Origin: Codonopsis lanceolata
Lineage: Eukaryota; Streptophyta; Magnoliopsida; Asterales; Campanulaceae
Assembly (NCBI GenBank): GCA_013146195.2
Contig: CM028377.1
Coordinates: 167,503,824 to 167,567,823, forward strand
Length of the DNA: 64,000 nt
Direction of reading: 5' to 3'
Below are positions 35,377 to 48,184 of the stretch, one piece after another. Position numbers and translations under genes: made by a program. The number at the start of each line of letters is the position of its first letter. The stretch's first letter is position 1. The notes below the pieces were generated by a model. That model was not told the origin of the DNA and searched no databases. It saw only the letters and a program-made list of their open reading frames with translations.

Positions 35377-37332
35377 CAGTATTGCACAAGAGAAACCAGA
35401 ATGCAGAAGGTCAAGATAACCTGCAAAACAGATGTTAGAACAGAAAAAGAGTACAAATGGTACAAAATTATTCCAGAAAAAAACATGCGATTATGACCTA
35501 ATTTGGCTGCTGAAACGTGACATGGAACATATCTGATCTAATAGAATAAACCACCACAATATGACCACTAATCAATTAATTAATGCTCCCAGTATAATGG
35601 TAATATACCCAAGCATATTAATTCACCAACTGTATCACAAGATTGTGGAATTCTCATTCGATGCCAATAACCACCTTTATAAATGAGATTTCAGCCATCG
35701 TCTAATAATACTGGACGCAAAGAAATAAAAATCTAAAACTTATTCTATGTGTAAATGAAAATCCTCATTATAAGTCTACTATTTTTACACATCTATGGGT
35801 TCTCAAATTTGTGCTTAACTTGAAATTATATCAATAAACATACAACTACTAATAACAAAAAGAAGTGAGCAAATTAAACCTTTTTACTCTAATCTTATGG
35901 TAAGAATTTCTTGTTTCGACTTAGACACTGAAAAGGAATGTCACCATCTCTTAAGAAGCACAATGTTTGTGTAGAGTGAGTGAGGGAGATCTCGGTGACA
36001 CCTAGACACTCCAAAACATTGTTCAATGTTCTTTCTTATACTTACACAAACCTAAAAAGTTCAGAATATAGTAGATCTAGAGAAAAGAAAACAAATGAGT
36101 ACCTGATGAAACCCATGAAACCCATATATCAATTTGAGAGCAAGGATTTCGTAGCACCTAGGTACATAAATTGAATGAAATTAGAACTCGTGAAATTTTA
36201 TCTTCCACACTGATATGGGTAAAATCGCATCCAACACCCATTAAAATATCAAAGAACATTCTTAAATATCCATAGTGTTTGATTATTCAACCCCATCTTT
36301 GTAAGGATGAATTCAAACTCATCTCAAACTAATGCAAATTACATTCATTTTGAACCAAATCCAAAAACTCCCAAAGTGTGCTAAAAGCAATTCAAAAAGT
36401 AGCAAATTATTCTCACTACAAAAATCTATTTGATGCCCATAACTACCTTTGTAAATGGGATTCGGGACATCTAATAATACCGAGTGCAAAGAAACAAAAT
36501 TATAAAACTTGTTCTTTAAATGTAAACAACCACAAACCTATAGCAATTTGTAGATCGAACACACGGACAAACGAAAAGCAGATATCAAGGATTATACATT
36601 TAATTAGAAAACATAAGCTGAAAAAATAAAGTTAAGGCTTGTAACTCATATTAAACAACAAAAATAAGCACACAACATAAATTAAGAACTCATAGTTAAA
36701 TTGTACAACAAACTAATCAAAATTAGTAATATAATTCTTCATCTTCACTGTCATCATCATCACTATCATCTCCCTCTTCGTCCTCATCATCGCCATCAGC
36801 ATATCCATAATCAAAATCCACTGGTCAATGGGTTTTGCTAAAGTGACAGTAGCAAAGTTCCATAATCGATTGTATCACAGCGAACCCACTCCATGGCTAC
36901 AATTTGATGTTATAATTTTATTTTTAATCAAAATATCCCTCCCTAACTGGTTATTCGTGTGAGTGTGCATAAGATGGAGGGACAAATGGAAGGGACATAC
37001 ACAGACGGGAAAGGTAGCACTAGAGTAAGGGAGGGAGCAACCAAGCGAGTGAGATAGAGACAAAATAAAATTATAACTAAATTGATTCTAGAAATTTTGT
37101 ACGATGAATAGATCATAAATGTAACACATATTAAGTCACCAATATAGAAGAAGCAAATCATGCACAAAAAATTGTTCTTCTTTTATAGAACAAAATTCTT
37201 CTTTTATCAAAGAAAACACATTTTGAAATCTTTTAAACTATAGGATTTTGACATCAGAAAATCCACCTTTAAATATGGAGAATCATTGACTTAAGAGACA
37301 ACTTGTATTACTCGGCTTACGGTAAGGAGAGT

Positions 37333-37398
37333 AAATAAAGCCAAATTACGTGAACAATCAATGTTAAATAAAGCCAAATTACGTGAAGAATCAATGTG
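37333..37398. repeat. Short tandem duplication (36-37 bp)
   Basis: AAATAAAGCCAAATTACGTGAA...AATCAATG occurs twice in direct succession, within an intron of the gene-like locus above. Confidence 0.7.
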
Positions 37399-38417
37399 TT
37401 CCCACCGGCAAAGATAATGGCTAGTTCAACATTTAGTCAAGATAAAAAAAACTCATAAGATAAAGAAGTGATGGAGATGATAAAAAAATGCTTGTTTTAA
37501 TTATATGAACTTATGCATCAATAATTACACCAATAAGTATTCAAGATACCTTGGATCTCATCATCATCACTACTTCCGTTTAGGTTTTTCCTTCTTCGAG
37601 TGAAAGCGAAGCACCAGAATCCACACAACACGCACTCGACCACTACAAAATGGAACCAAGCTAGTTACACAATAATTCTGGGTTTTTCTTTTTCTGGTTC
37701 TTGTTTAAGGTGGTTTCTCTAGCAAGAGAAATCAAGATTGTTGTCCATCCTCCAGGGAGAACCAGGAAAAAGGAACAAAGCTCACTGGTATTCACTAAAA
37801 TAGATAATAATCTTTATTAGGAGAGAAATTAGATAACTATTACAATGAAATTAATGAATGATTTGACAGACCTGGGTAGTGTAGCGAGATATTGCATCCC
37901 ACCAATTATACGAACCCCTGTTGTTTTCTGTCCATTCCCCATAAGCCATCCTACAGAATGATAATTGTTTCATCAAACTGCAATCCAAACCACACAACAA
38001 ACACAATAAATCTTGGAAAATCAGAATTTTAAATATTTAGATGAAAATGAGTTCAACAATCAAGAAATATTTAGATGAATGTTGATTTAACAGATTTTGG
38101 TTCACTTTCGACTTTTTTTTTTTCACTTTCCACTTACAAAGGAGAAAGTTATGACACTCTAGCAATGGTGGGATGGGTTTACTAATTTAAGGAGTAAGAA
38201 GACAAGAGGAGAAAACGAAGGTTGAGAAATCAGAGAGAAAGAAAGGAGAGATAAAGTCAACTGGAGGGGGAAAAATCGAGGGTTTTGTTTGTGGAGAGAA
38301 AGGGAGTGGGTCAAATTGTAATATTTTCTTTTAGATTTCCTATGTCATGACAGCTCAAAGAAACCAAACAGTGGGCAGCACAATGTTTTCATTAATAATT
38401 GTGGACTGATTCAGCGG

Positions 38418-38772
38418 TTTTAACAAAAACAGTGTTGTCTCAAAATCATCAAGAATTATAAACATTATTTAAGGATAACATAAAAAGCAATTTCTCAACC
38501 TTCCATGGTCATATTGCTGAGGTTTTCCCTTTCACATTACTCTACCTTTTTCTCATCTGAGTTCCCATTTCCCTCGCCACCTTACACTACCTTTCGACCA
38601 TTTCCTCGCCACCTTACACTACCTTTGCGACAAAAAAAAAGTTTAACCAGCAGTGTGTTGTCTCAAAATCATCAAGAATTATAAACATTTTTTAAGGATA
38701 ACATAAAAATCAATTTCTCAACCTTCCATGGTCATATTGCTGAGGTTTTCCCCTTCACGTTACTCTACCTTT
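38418..38772. repeat. Direct duplication of about 120 bp
   Basis: The block from GTGTTGTCTCAAAATCATC through TTACTCTACCTTT occurs at about 38430-38550 and again at about 38655-38772 with few changes. Confidence 0.8.
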
Positions 38773-39214
38773 GCATGAAAAAAAAAACAGTTTTTAAAAT
38801 CTAAATCTAAAAAGACAATAAGAAGATTCCTCATCCCTAAATCACAAATAACACTTCCTAAATATGAAAATCAAAACAACCATTGCAGAAGGGTATAAAG
38901 CAAGTGCAAATAAAACCGGTAAGAACCAACTGCAAAATTATATATGAACTTTAATATCGAAAACAACAGAAACAGATAGCATAAAGTAGAAGGCAATGAA
39001 GAGAGATAGAGAGAGAGAGAGAGAAAGAGAGAGAGGGGCTTACCTTTTCACTATCATTCTTGCAAAACTTCTCCAATTTCTTCTTACAAATTCTTCTATT
39101 GGAATTCAAATGCTATGCGAAATAGAGAAAAGGAACATGACAATTATTTATTGTATTTGGATTTGAAGAAATGGAAAAAGCCCTAATTTGGGAATCAAGC
39201 CGATTAGAGAAAGA

Positions 39215-39635
39215 GGGAGAGAGAGAATACGAAAGAGCTTACCTCGGGTATGTCAACCATTGTCGCCGATGTCTCGAGATGGTGGTGTCGCTACGATAAA
39301 GAACAGGGCCGGCCCTGAGTCTTGAGAGGCCCATGGCAAAAAAAAGGGCCCTTTATAAAAATGAAATCATTTAAAGTATTGAAAAAAAAAAAAGTAGAAA
39401 GTTTATAGGAAGAATTTTGAACCCAAAATCTCTAACAATCTATCAAGTATACTAACCATTGAATCATTTATTATACACTAAACTAATTAACACGATATAA
39501 CTTATATACAGTTCACAGACTAAAAAAGTAACAAACTAAAAAAATGACAATTGAGCACTCAAACCTAAGACCTCTGCCATAAAGCATGAACATCTTAACC
39601 ACTGAGTGAAATCAATCAATTGTAAACCTTTTTGA

Positions 39636-39692
<57 letters not shown>

Positions 39693-40125
39693 TAAATATA
39701 AGGCAGTACCCAAACATTTGGGGCCCTAAAAATTGGGGGCCCATGGTGGTAGCCCCTCCCGCCACCCCCCAGAGCCAGCCCTGATAAAGAATGGTAGTGA
39801 GAGAGAGGAGCGTCAATTTTTAGATTATCTTAAACGGAGAGAGGATTGATTTCAAAAAATTTAGGAGATGATAGTAAGGAGTTTGGGGTGGGGTGGGGGG
39901 TAATGCGGAAGACAAAGAGGGAGAGAGAGAATACGGGAGAGCTTACCTCGGGTGTATGTCAACCATTGCCGCCGATGTCTCGGGATGGTGGTGTCGCTGA
40001 ATTGTAGTGAGAGAGAGGACCATCAATTTCAGATTATGTTAGAGAGAGAGAGAGAGAGTACTGATTTCAAAAATTTAAAGAGATGAGAGTAAGGAGTTTG
40101 GGGTGGGGGTGGGGGGTAATTCAAT
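39215..40125. repeat. Tandem duplication of a promoter and first-exon unit
   Basis: With the hAT element removed, 39215-39925 and 39926-40125 are two copies of a ~200-bp unit: GAGAGCTTACCTCGGGT, ATGTCAACCATTG, CCGATGTCTCG, GGTGGTGTCGCT, then a GGGGTGGGG tract. Each copy holds the first exon of the minus-strand locus. The outer copy has two extra bases in that exon, which shifts its frame. Confidence 0.8.
39304..39783. mobile_element. Non-autonomous hAT element
   Basis: 480 bp. The left end is CAGGGCCGGCCCTGAG; the reverse-complemented right end is CAGGGCTGGCTCTGGG. The flanking 8-bp duplication ataaagaa (39296-39303 and 39784-39791) is perfect. An AT/AC microsatellite (39642-39693) lies inside. 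It sits 44 bp upstream of the ATG of the gene-like minus-strand locus. Confidence 0.95.
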
Positions 40126-40360
40126 TGGGTTTTCTTGATTTGTGTTTCCATGACTTATTGCACAATCCAAGGAAAACAGTGGGCTGGAGTGCTGGACACA
40201 GTAACTATAAGAAACTGTGTACCGCGTAATTAGTTTATTACATATGTATCCCTACAAAATAAAAATATTTACACTTTATTTTTGGCAATGTGTTTTTGGT
40301 GGAAACTTTCTATTATTAGTATACTTTTTCCTTTTAATAGATATATATAGATAGATATTA

Positions 40361-40823
40361 TATTAGTATACATTATGGGTGAAAGTCTACGGCAACTATT
40401 CACATAAATATACATAGCTTCCTGACTGATCAAGTGATGTGTATGTGTGTGTGTGTTTGGTGGGATAATGATGTGTGCCCATTATATTTTACAACTAATG
40501 TACTATTTATAATATAATATACCACTTTGTAATAATTATTTTGGAAGTCATGAGAATGAATCCACACACTGATGATGATGAATCTACAAGTATATATATA
40601 TAATAGTACATCGAGTGTGCTAAATTATTTTATTCCGAAAAAAAAAAAAAAGTACAAAAGCCGAATGTGATATTGACATTTCTTTAGATTTGCAAAATTT
40701 TGATATAAATACTATAGCTGGAAGTCAAAAACACACATACATATTTATATAATATTCTCTTATAATGATTAGTCAAAAAAAAAAGGGGAGGATCAGTTGG
40801 TTGCGTGTGTGTGTGAACATATA

Positions 40824-40912
<89 letters not shown>

Positions 40913-42301
40913 CAGGAGAGTCTGTATGTGATTAGGACATAATACATATATATATATATATATATGTACTTTGGACAGTGAAGTGATCGTGCAGGCGGGG
41001 TTACGTGTGTGTATTTTATGCATGTGTCAGTAGGTGTGGTTGGCTTATTTATATATAATATGCAAACATTAAGTTTAATTTATGTATGAAATGGATACAA
41101 AAGTAACAAAACAGTGCGTTTATGTTTTGTTCTAAAAAGTTAATAATTATTGGATATGATACTATTAGTACGAATTATGGTTAAGAAATTATTAATTATT
41201 TGGAATTTAGGTTTGGACAAGCGAGCTTAGGGCAATCATACGTGTGGCGGATTATCTTGCTAAGCATTTCGAGGTAAGAGATTATACATCTTTTAGGTCT
41301 CCAATCTTTTATATACCGTTCGTTAGGTTTTCAATACTTCCTTGATATCGATGTTTCTTGAAACGTACGCCGACCTTAAATCGGCATTTGAATTCGAACT
41401 CCGTTGCTTACACTTCATTCGAACTCATGAATTGATTTTTCTGTTAATTCTCACATAATTATTAAATTTTAGGTGAGATACCTTTGATATGAAAAGTATG
41501 ATTTTTTGGCGATGTCTGATTTTGTAAAAGTACTTGATTACTTAAATTTCTACCATGATCACTAAGTTGAATTTATGACACTATGAATTATGATACTTGT
41601 GAACGCCACTTGACCCGTGGCGTGGTTATCCGGATATACCAATGATCTATGAATTACGATCTATGAACTATGATCTATGAACTATGATTTATGAATTTGC
41701 TTATGTGATCATGAGATTCTGTGAGTAGTCAATTGTCGCCAATTGGTATGGGACGGTTGGTGACAGTTGATTACTCGAGTCACCTTTGAACGTTTATTTT
41801 CATTTGGATTCTTACTCTTAAATCGAAATTTGATAATTGCTTACGCTTATCGATTTCTAATTAATGAATTTTGACTATTAAAAAAATTATATATATTCAT
41901 CTATGATTTATTTCTAGTCAACTCCTCCTTAGTAACCAGAGGGGTTGTATATGAACTTACTGAGTATTGTTCGCTCACCCCTTCATACTCTTCTTCTCAA
42001 GTAATGAGTAAGAATTAATAGAAGATTTCAGTTCGGGTAGACTGAGATGTCGGCTTTCGAGAATTTTGGATTTAGTCATTTCTCATTAAATTACTCAATA
42101 GTATTTTGAACGAATTATGGACTCATGTCGAGTATTAGATAGATCTTGTATTTAATTATTTTTGGTTTATTTTGACTTTAATCAATGATGTTTAAGATTT
42201 AATTATTGTGAGATTAGAACATTTATGATTTAAGTTATGATCGTTGGTGACGTGGCCAAATTGTGGGATCGCGGTGTCGGTACCGAATTTGAGGCGTTAC
42301 A
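40361..42301 (+). repeat. 3' LTR of the chromovirus, second part
   Basis: 40361-41165 matches 23283-24075 including an expanded (AT)n tract (about 40826-40911). It continues through text typical of Tekay LTRs (GATGTCGGCTTTCGAGAATTT, then GATCGCGGTGTCGGTACCGA) and ends GAGGCGTTACA at 42301. Confidence 0.85.
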
Positions 42302-43527
42302 TATATATTAAGTATATATTTTATTCGAATAATATTCGTGAATATTCAAATCAAATACCATCACGCTCTTATTCATATTTGATCCTTATGGAATAAAAAA
42401 AATCGAATTCGAATTCGAATACGAATGCCAAATCGCATCAAAACTAATTGATTTGTATACACCCTAACTAACGGTGTCAATCCAAGTCGTCAAACCACCA
42501 AGTCGAGTCGAACCATGTGGTTTAGTTCGGTTTTAGGTGCTATATGGTTCGGCTCGGTTTGAGATTTTGGGAAGTCGAATGGTTTGGTTTGGTTTGCAGC
42601 TTGACATGTCGAGTCGAGTCAAACCAAACCAAACCAAACCATTTTGAGCCGAACCATCGAGCCGAACTATCGAGCCAAACAACAAATTCTTTATAATTCC
42701 TAACCTTTATACTTTAGTACTCTTATACTATTAATATATTTATACTATATAAACTATAAGGCTAATATTAGTATTTATGAATTTGCCTACTTTTTGAATT
42801 TACATAAACGTTATTGTATTTTTATTATATTGGATTCAATTTATTAATTATAAGAATTAAAAATGTTAATCCTTTTATTTGAAAGTTTGTGCAAAATTTT
42901 TAAAGTGAGTTTATGAATATAGTTGTATTATATTTAATTTTTTAGTTTTTTTAGCGTGTTTTTATAATATTTTATTGGTTTACTTAAATTTTGAATGACT
43001 AGAACTCTTTCTAAATTCAGACTGAACCATGAAACCAAGCTACGAAACCGAACCACAAAACCAAACCACGGAACCAAGTTGAACCAAGTCAAACCATCAT
43101 TGTTCGGTTCGATTCAGCTCAAGACTTTAAACGGTTTAGCTCCGGTTTGATTTTTCTTAAACCAATGGTATGCGATTCAGCTTATAATTTGTTTCAAGTT
43201 GAACCATTTATTCCCCTAACCCTAACCATGACCCCCCGGAGCCGTTTAAAAAATGTCCACTACCGCAATGGATGATTTATTAAGTTTTGGTTATTTTTTG
43301 AGAAAAACTGTTCTATGGCCCCCCTAGAGTTTTTACGGTCAAAATAATTATATGGCTTCTTTCTTTCATGCTCGGTAAAAGAAAATAAAAGTTGATATAA
43401 TTTAGTATTATTAATTTCGTATTAATAACATCTAAGTATAAATAAAGGAAATCAAATATTATGATTACAAGTATCAATCAGTTTTATAAAAGAAATATTA
43501 AAAGTCAATCTTTGCTAACCTAAAAAT
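42302..43527. other. GGTTCGGTTTGG-rich repeat stretch, no gene
   Basis: 42310-42430 holds ATTCGAAT palindromic units like those at 18770-18990. 42470-42680 and 43010-43220 carry mutually inverted GGTTTGGTTTGG/AACCAAACC blocks around an AT-rich centre, suggestive of a foldback non-autonomous DNA element. Its exact ends are not defined. Confidence 0.45.
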
Positions 43528-46262
43528 CTTTGGTAACGTTTTTATTTCTTTTTTTTGTTTCACATGTTTCTATTTCAATTTATTTCTATTTTTTTTATTT
43601 TGAACAAGAAACAAAAACAAGTTTGATAACCGTTTCTATTTCTATTATGAAAAAAAAAACAAGAGCTAATCATTTTTGACATACATTTTTATTTCATTTC
43701 ACAAAGTTATATTCTTTTTCAAAAAAATTAACACATTATAACTTTGATAATAGTATATTATATCCAATTCGAACGGGTAGAATAATAATTTACATGATTT
43801 CATCTACTATTAAAAAAATGTGGATAAACAACTTCTCATCCGTTGGGTTGGGTTGGAACGGGTGATGGGTCGAAACTTATTAGAACCCGAATATCAAACT
43901 AATTTAAACGGGTGGCGTGTTAAAACGAGACGGCTCGTCTTAATCCAGATTTTCTCCCAAAATTTCATAATTTTATAGAGTAAAAGCTATCGGGTCAAAA
44001 TGAGTAATGGATTCGACCCGCTTTAACTCGACCCGTTAATATTTTTTGGTCAAAACAGGGTTACACGTGCAATCCAAAAATATTAACGGGTTCGGTTTGG
44101 TCGAGTGGGTTAACGAGTTCAGGGTTGTAATTGTCAGGCCTAATACACACACACACACACACGCATATATATATATATCAAAATTCGAAGGCTAGACCTC
44201 ATTTAAGTTGACTGACCTTAACTCTTCTAAGTTTCGAAAAAAAATCATTTCTCTTAAAAAAGAAACGATTTTTTTTTTCATTTCTAAATTTTGAGGAATG
44301 ATGAGAAACGTTCTAGTTTATCTGAAATAGAAACAATTGTCAAACATATTTCTATTTCTATTTTTCACAAAAAATTAGAAATAGAAACAAAATGATTACC
44401 AAACAAGCCCTAATAATTCACTTTACTTTGCCCACCTTGGCTATCCTCACGACACTCCCAATCCTCCAACTAACGTTAAACTAAGCTTTGAAACTTGAAA
44501 GAACAAGGTCTAATTGCCCCCTTACGGCGTTAGGTTTCACTCCAAGTCCAATTCAAGTATTCAATCATTAGGAGTGTAAGTGGTTCGATTTGGTTTACAC
44601 AAAAACGCAAATCGAACCATTTTTATTGGTTTCAAAAATCTCAAACCGAATCGAGTAAGGTTTGGAATCAAACCGAGCCACTCGGTTTGGTTTGGTTTGA
44701 TTCGGTTTTGTGGTTTATATAAATTATTTTTAATCAAATTAACCAACATTAAAAATAACAATAAAAATAAAATTTTAATTTGGAATTAACATCAAAATTA
44801 GGGAAAAAAAACCCCACTAACAACAAATTATCATAAAGAAAACAATACAAATTCCAAAATAAACACAAACAATGGAGGAAATAATAGTTCTCCAACAATC
44901 AAGATTTTGTTTGATTTAGTATGTATGTGTGTATATATATATATATTTCTCTTTGGTAACATTTCTATTTTTTTTTGTTTCATATGTTTCTATTTCACTT
45001 TGTTTCTATTTCTTTTTTATTTTGGACAAGAAACAAAAATAAGTTCGATAGTCATTTCTATTTCTATTATGAAAAAGAAACAAAAGCTAATCATTTTTGT
45101 CAAACATTTTTATTTCCTTTCACGAAGTTATATTCTTTTTCAAAAAAATTAACACATTACAACTTTGATAATAGTATATTATATCCAATTCGAACAAGAA
45201 GAATAATAATTCACATGATTTCATCTACTATTAAAAAAATGTGGATAAACAACGTCTCATCCGTTGGGTTGGGTTGGGTTGGAACGGGTGATGAGTCGAA
45301 ACTTATTAGAACTTGAATATCAAACTGATTTAAACGGGTGACTTGTTAAAACGGGACGACTTGTCTTAATCCAGATTTTCTCCCAAAATTTCATAATTTT
45401 ATAGAGTAAAAGCTATCAGGTCAAAATGAGTAATGGATTCGGCCCGCTTTAACTCGACCCGTTAATATTTTTTGGTCAAAACAGGGTTACACGTGCAATC
45501 CAAAAATATTAACGGGTTCAGTTTGGTCGAGTGAGTTAACGAGTTCATGGTTGTAATTGTCAGGCCTAATATATATACACACACACACACACACATATAT
45601 ATATATTCTAAATTTTGAGGAATGATGAGAAACGTTCTAGTTTATCAGAAATAGAAATGATTGTCAAACGTATTTCTATTTCTATTTTTCACAAAAAATT
45701 AGAAATATAAACAAAAATATTATAAACGAAATGATTACCAAACAAGCCCTAGTAATTCACTTTACTTTGCCCACCTTGGCTATCCTCACTACACTCCCAA
45801 ACCTCCAACAAACGTTAAACTAAGCTTTGAAACTTGAAAGAACAAGGTCTAACTGCCCCCTTAGAGCCTTATGTTTCACTCCAAGCCCAATTCAAGTATT
45901 CAATCATTAGGAGTGTAAGTGGTTCGGTTTGGTTTATACAAAAACGCAAATCGAACCGTTTTTATTGGTTTCAAAAATCTCAAACCGAATCGAGTAAGGC
46001 TTGGAATCGAACCGAGCCACTCGGTTTGGTTTGGTTTGATTCAGTTTTATGGTTTATATAAATTATTTTTAATCAAATTAACCAACATTAAAAATAACAA
46101 TAAAAATAAGATTTTAATTTGGAATTAACATCAAAATTAGGAAAAAACCTACTAACAACAAATTATCATAAAGAAAACAATACAAATTCCAAAATAAACA
46201 CAAACAATGGAGGAAATAATAGTTCTCCAACATCAAGATTTTGTTTGATTTAGTATATATAT
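43528..46262. repeat. Tandem segmental duplication, ~1.4-kb unit, two copies
   Basis: 43528-44950 and 44951-46262 align end to end, starting CTTTGGTAAC and ending near GATTTTGTTTGATTTAGTAT. They share palindromic ACCCGTTAATATTTTT and AAAAATATTAACGGGTT blocks, an AC/AT microsatellite and the left part of a hAT-like element. The first copy has an extra segment around 44180-44290. Confidence 0.85.
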
Positions 46263-46468
46263 ATATATATTATTACTAAATCAAAGGCTTAGCTAAATTA
46301 TGCATATAAGATGATCAAAAAATCCAAAATAGTTAACAAATGTAATATTATATATATATATTATATAATAAATAAATAAAAATATATAGGTTGGTTTGGT
46401 TCGACACCAAAAAACATAGTTTGGTTTGTTTCGGTTCCATGGTTCAGTAATTCCGATTTACACCCCTA
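45908..46468. mobile_element. hAT-like non-autonomous element
   Basis: The left end TAGGAGTGTAAGTGGTTCG and the right end (reverse complement TAGGGGTGTAAATCGG) form short inverted repeats. The flanking octamers are tcaatcat and tcaaccac, matching at six of eight positions. The first duplicated copy (44571-44950) has only the left part, so duplication followed insertion. Confidence 0.6.
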
Positions 46469-48184
46469 TCAACCACATGACTAATGGCACTTTGGAAGAT
46501 TTGTTCAACAAGTGCTCAATGTTGGCTTAAATGTATTAGTTCATTTGTTCAGGATTTATTTGTCTTTGCTATTGAGTCCGATAACTAATATGTATTATCG
46601 TAATGTGAAAATTTTTAATTTGACAATTAAAACTTCTATTTAATAATTCTCAACGGTCATCTTCAGTGAACATGTTCTTTAGCAAGCACCCACATATATG
46701 AACTTGTGTCACAACATTGATGCCAATAGAATGCAATTTTCTCGTCATATAAGCATGCATTATGCACATAAGTCTCACGAAGCTATTTAATGTCCTCGTC
46801 TTGAAAATCCAACCAATTTAAGACAAAGCCTTAAAAGCTTATTCCATAATTACCATCAAATACGCAACCATGCCTCATATCTAAAAAAGTTTGAATGAGG
46901 TGTGGAAAATAGTGTTACTAATGTTTATAACAATTCTATTATTGATGAGAGATTGATTACGGTTAACCAATTTATATAAGGGAACTAATATTTATAACAA
47001 GGCACACATGAATATATATGCAAAATCAATGAAAAACTAAATTATTAGATTTCTAACAATGAGACCATCATTAATATAGTGTGAAAAAATAAGGGTAAAT
47101 GGTAAAAGTGTTTTTCTAAAAAATAAAAGTTTAGAAACAATGCAACTTTTTAAAGAAATGGACGAAAAAGAAAACCAGGACAATAATTTATAACCAAGTA
47201 AGTACATCATATAATAAATAGAAAATTGTGATTCCTTTTTTTTGGGGGGGGGGTTTGATTCTGAAAGCAAACTTTTTGGGAGAAGCTTTGAAACAATTGT
47301 TGGCATTCTCCTCTAGTTTTTCAGGCCGGTACACTTAAGTAAATTTTCAACCACTTTAATACGCTTTATTTTATCAAACCGCTAAAGTTCACTTTTGAAG
47401 CGATGTATGATGCACGTATTTGTCATCGTGATGCATGATTTTAACATACAATGCATGAATTTAGATGAACAGTCTAAAAAAAATATAGGATACTAAAGTG
47501 GTTAAAAATAGGAATAATTACGGGTCACTACACTTTCTTAAAATTGTAATTGCTCCACGACTTTTTTTTTTTAAAAAAACCCCGCATAAGTGCACTTTTA
47601 TAAATTTATTCAAATAATATCTCTTCTTCCGTCTCCTTTCTTTCCCTATTACTTTTCACTCTCTCTCTACTTTTTTCTTTTCATCATTTTTTTTGCTTTC
47701 GATTTCTTTTGGAGAATTTTTTTTTTCGCAGTCCACGACCCACCGAATAATAGCTACTACATGTGCGACTTCTGAAGAACATAGATGAATAGCAGTCGAG
47801 CTACTTTTTAGCTCCTCACCGTCGATAGAAATCAATCGTGTTAATCGAGTCACTTGTTGTCGGGGTGGAAGAAGTAACTGAAATGTCGTCCGGTTTACAA
47901 TTGTATTACTTGATTATAGCTATTCCGAGCTTGGAGTGGCATAATCGGAGAAATAGCTATAAGTGTGTTTCTTGCAAATTGCAATTATATACATGTGAAG
48001 ATAATTGATGGCAAATGGGAGAAATCATTGGGAATATTCCCAACTAAATTCCAGAAGAGTGTGGATGAGGGAGAGAGATAATGTGTGTACTTTCCTTATC
48101 TTTTATATTTGACAATTTCTCCAATTAGATGTTGTTATATCTTGGTGGAGAATTTGAATCCAAAGATGGATCTCCGTAATTTTG
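46469..48184. other. No gene recognised; Stowaway remnant at 47075-47205
   Basis: 47075-47205 (GTGTGAAAAAATAAGGGTAAAT, then GGTAAAAGTG, then CCAGGACAATAATTTATAACC) matches the inner part of the Stowaway MITE at 30790-30905 but has lost its termini. The remainder contains no coding signal that could be recognised. Confidence 0.5.

Larger units (their letters stand above)
36723..39260 (-). pseudogene. Five-exon gene-like locus of unknown identity, with an acidic C-terminus
   Basis: On the minus strand five segments with GT-AG borders join with compatible phases: 39260-39243 (ATG, six codons, donor GAG|GTAAGC), 39112-39044 (23 codons, donor AAG|GTAAGC), 37950-37872, 37642-37550 and 36820-36723 (stop TAA). 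The product would start MVDIPEHLNSNRRICKKKLEK. It includes a hydrophobic Cys-rich stretch (VECVLCGFWCFAF) followed by RRRKN, and ends with a run of Asp/Glu before LYY. One in-frame TAA lies in the third exon, so either the locus is a pseudogene or that exon is mis-defined. Family unknown. Consistent phasing over four introns argues that it derives from a real gene. It lies within the 10.7-kb insertion. Confidence 0.4.
29674..40360. mobile_element. 10.7-kb insertion inside the chromovirus 3' LTR, type undetermined
   Basis: The intact 5' LTR reads across GATAAGATA-TCGATT-TTATATTAG without interruption. In the 3' LTR the two sides are 10.7 kb apart and the six central bases are missing. The left end begins CTAGTATTTCACCCGTG, followed by CGATGCACGG, a terminus-like sequence common in plant Helitron- or LINE-type repeats. 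The right end is AT-rich, ending in TAGATATATATAGATAGATA. No transposase, helicase or reverse transcriptase is recognised inside. It may be one large non-autonomous element or a composite of several. Confidence 0.6.
22830..42301 (+). mobile_element. Tekay/Del-type chromovirus with a nested insertion in its 3' LTR
   Basis: Order: 5' LTR (truncated), leader, gag, protease, reverse transcriptase, RNase H, integrase, chromodomain, polypurine tract (AAGGGGG, 29217-29223), 3' LTR. The 3' LTR is in two pieces, 29230-29673 and 40361-42301; the latter ends GAGGCGTTACA, which is complementary to the start TGTAAT. The intervening 10.7 kb is a secondary insertion. Gag-pol domain order with a C-terminal chromodomain and this LTR type identify the chromovirus group. 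Confidence 0.85.

Noticed and set aside
39943..40000. Second first exon as the true start of the minus-strand locus
   Set aside because: It has two extra bases (donor phase shifted), so it does not join in frame to the next exon; the inner copy does.
22824..42306. Target-site duplication of the chromovirus
   Set aside because: The pentamer after 42301 (tatat) does not match the bases before 22830; the 5' LTR start is mutated, so no duplication is claimed.
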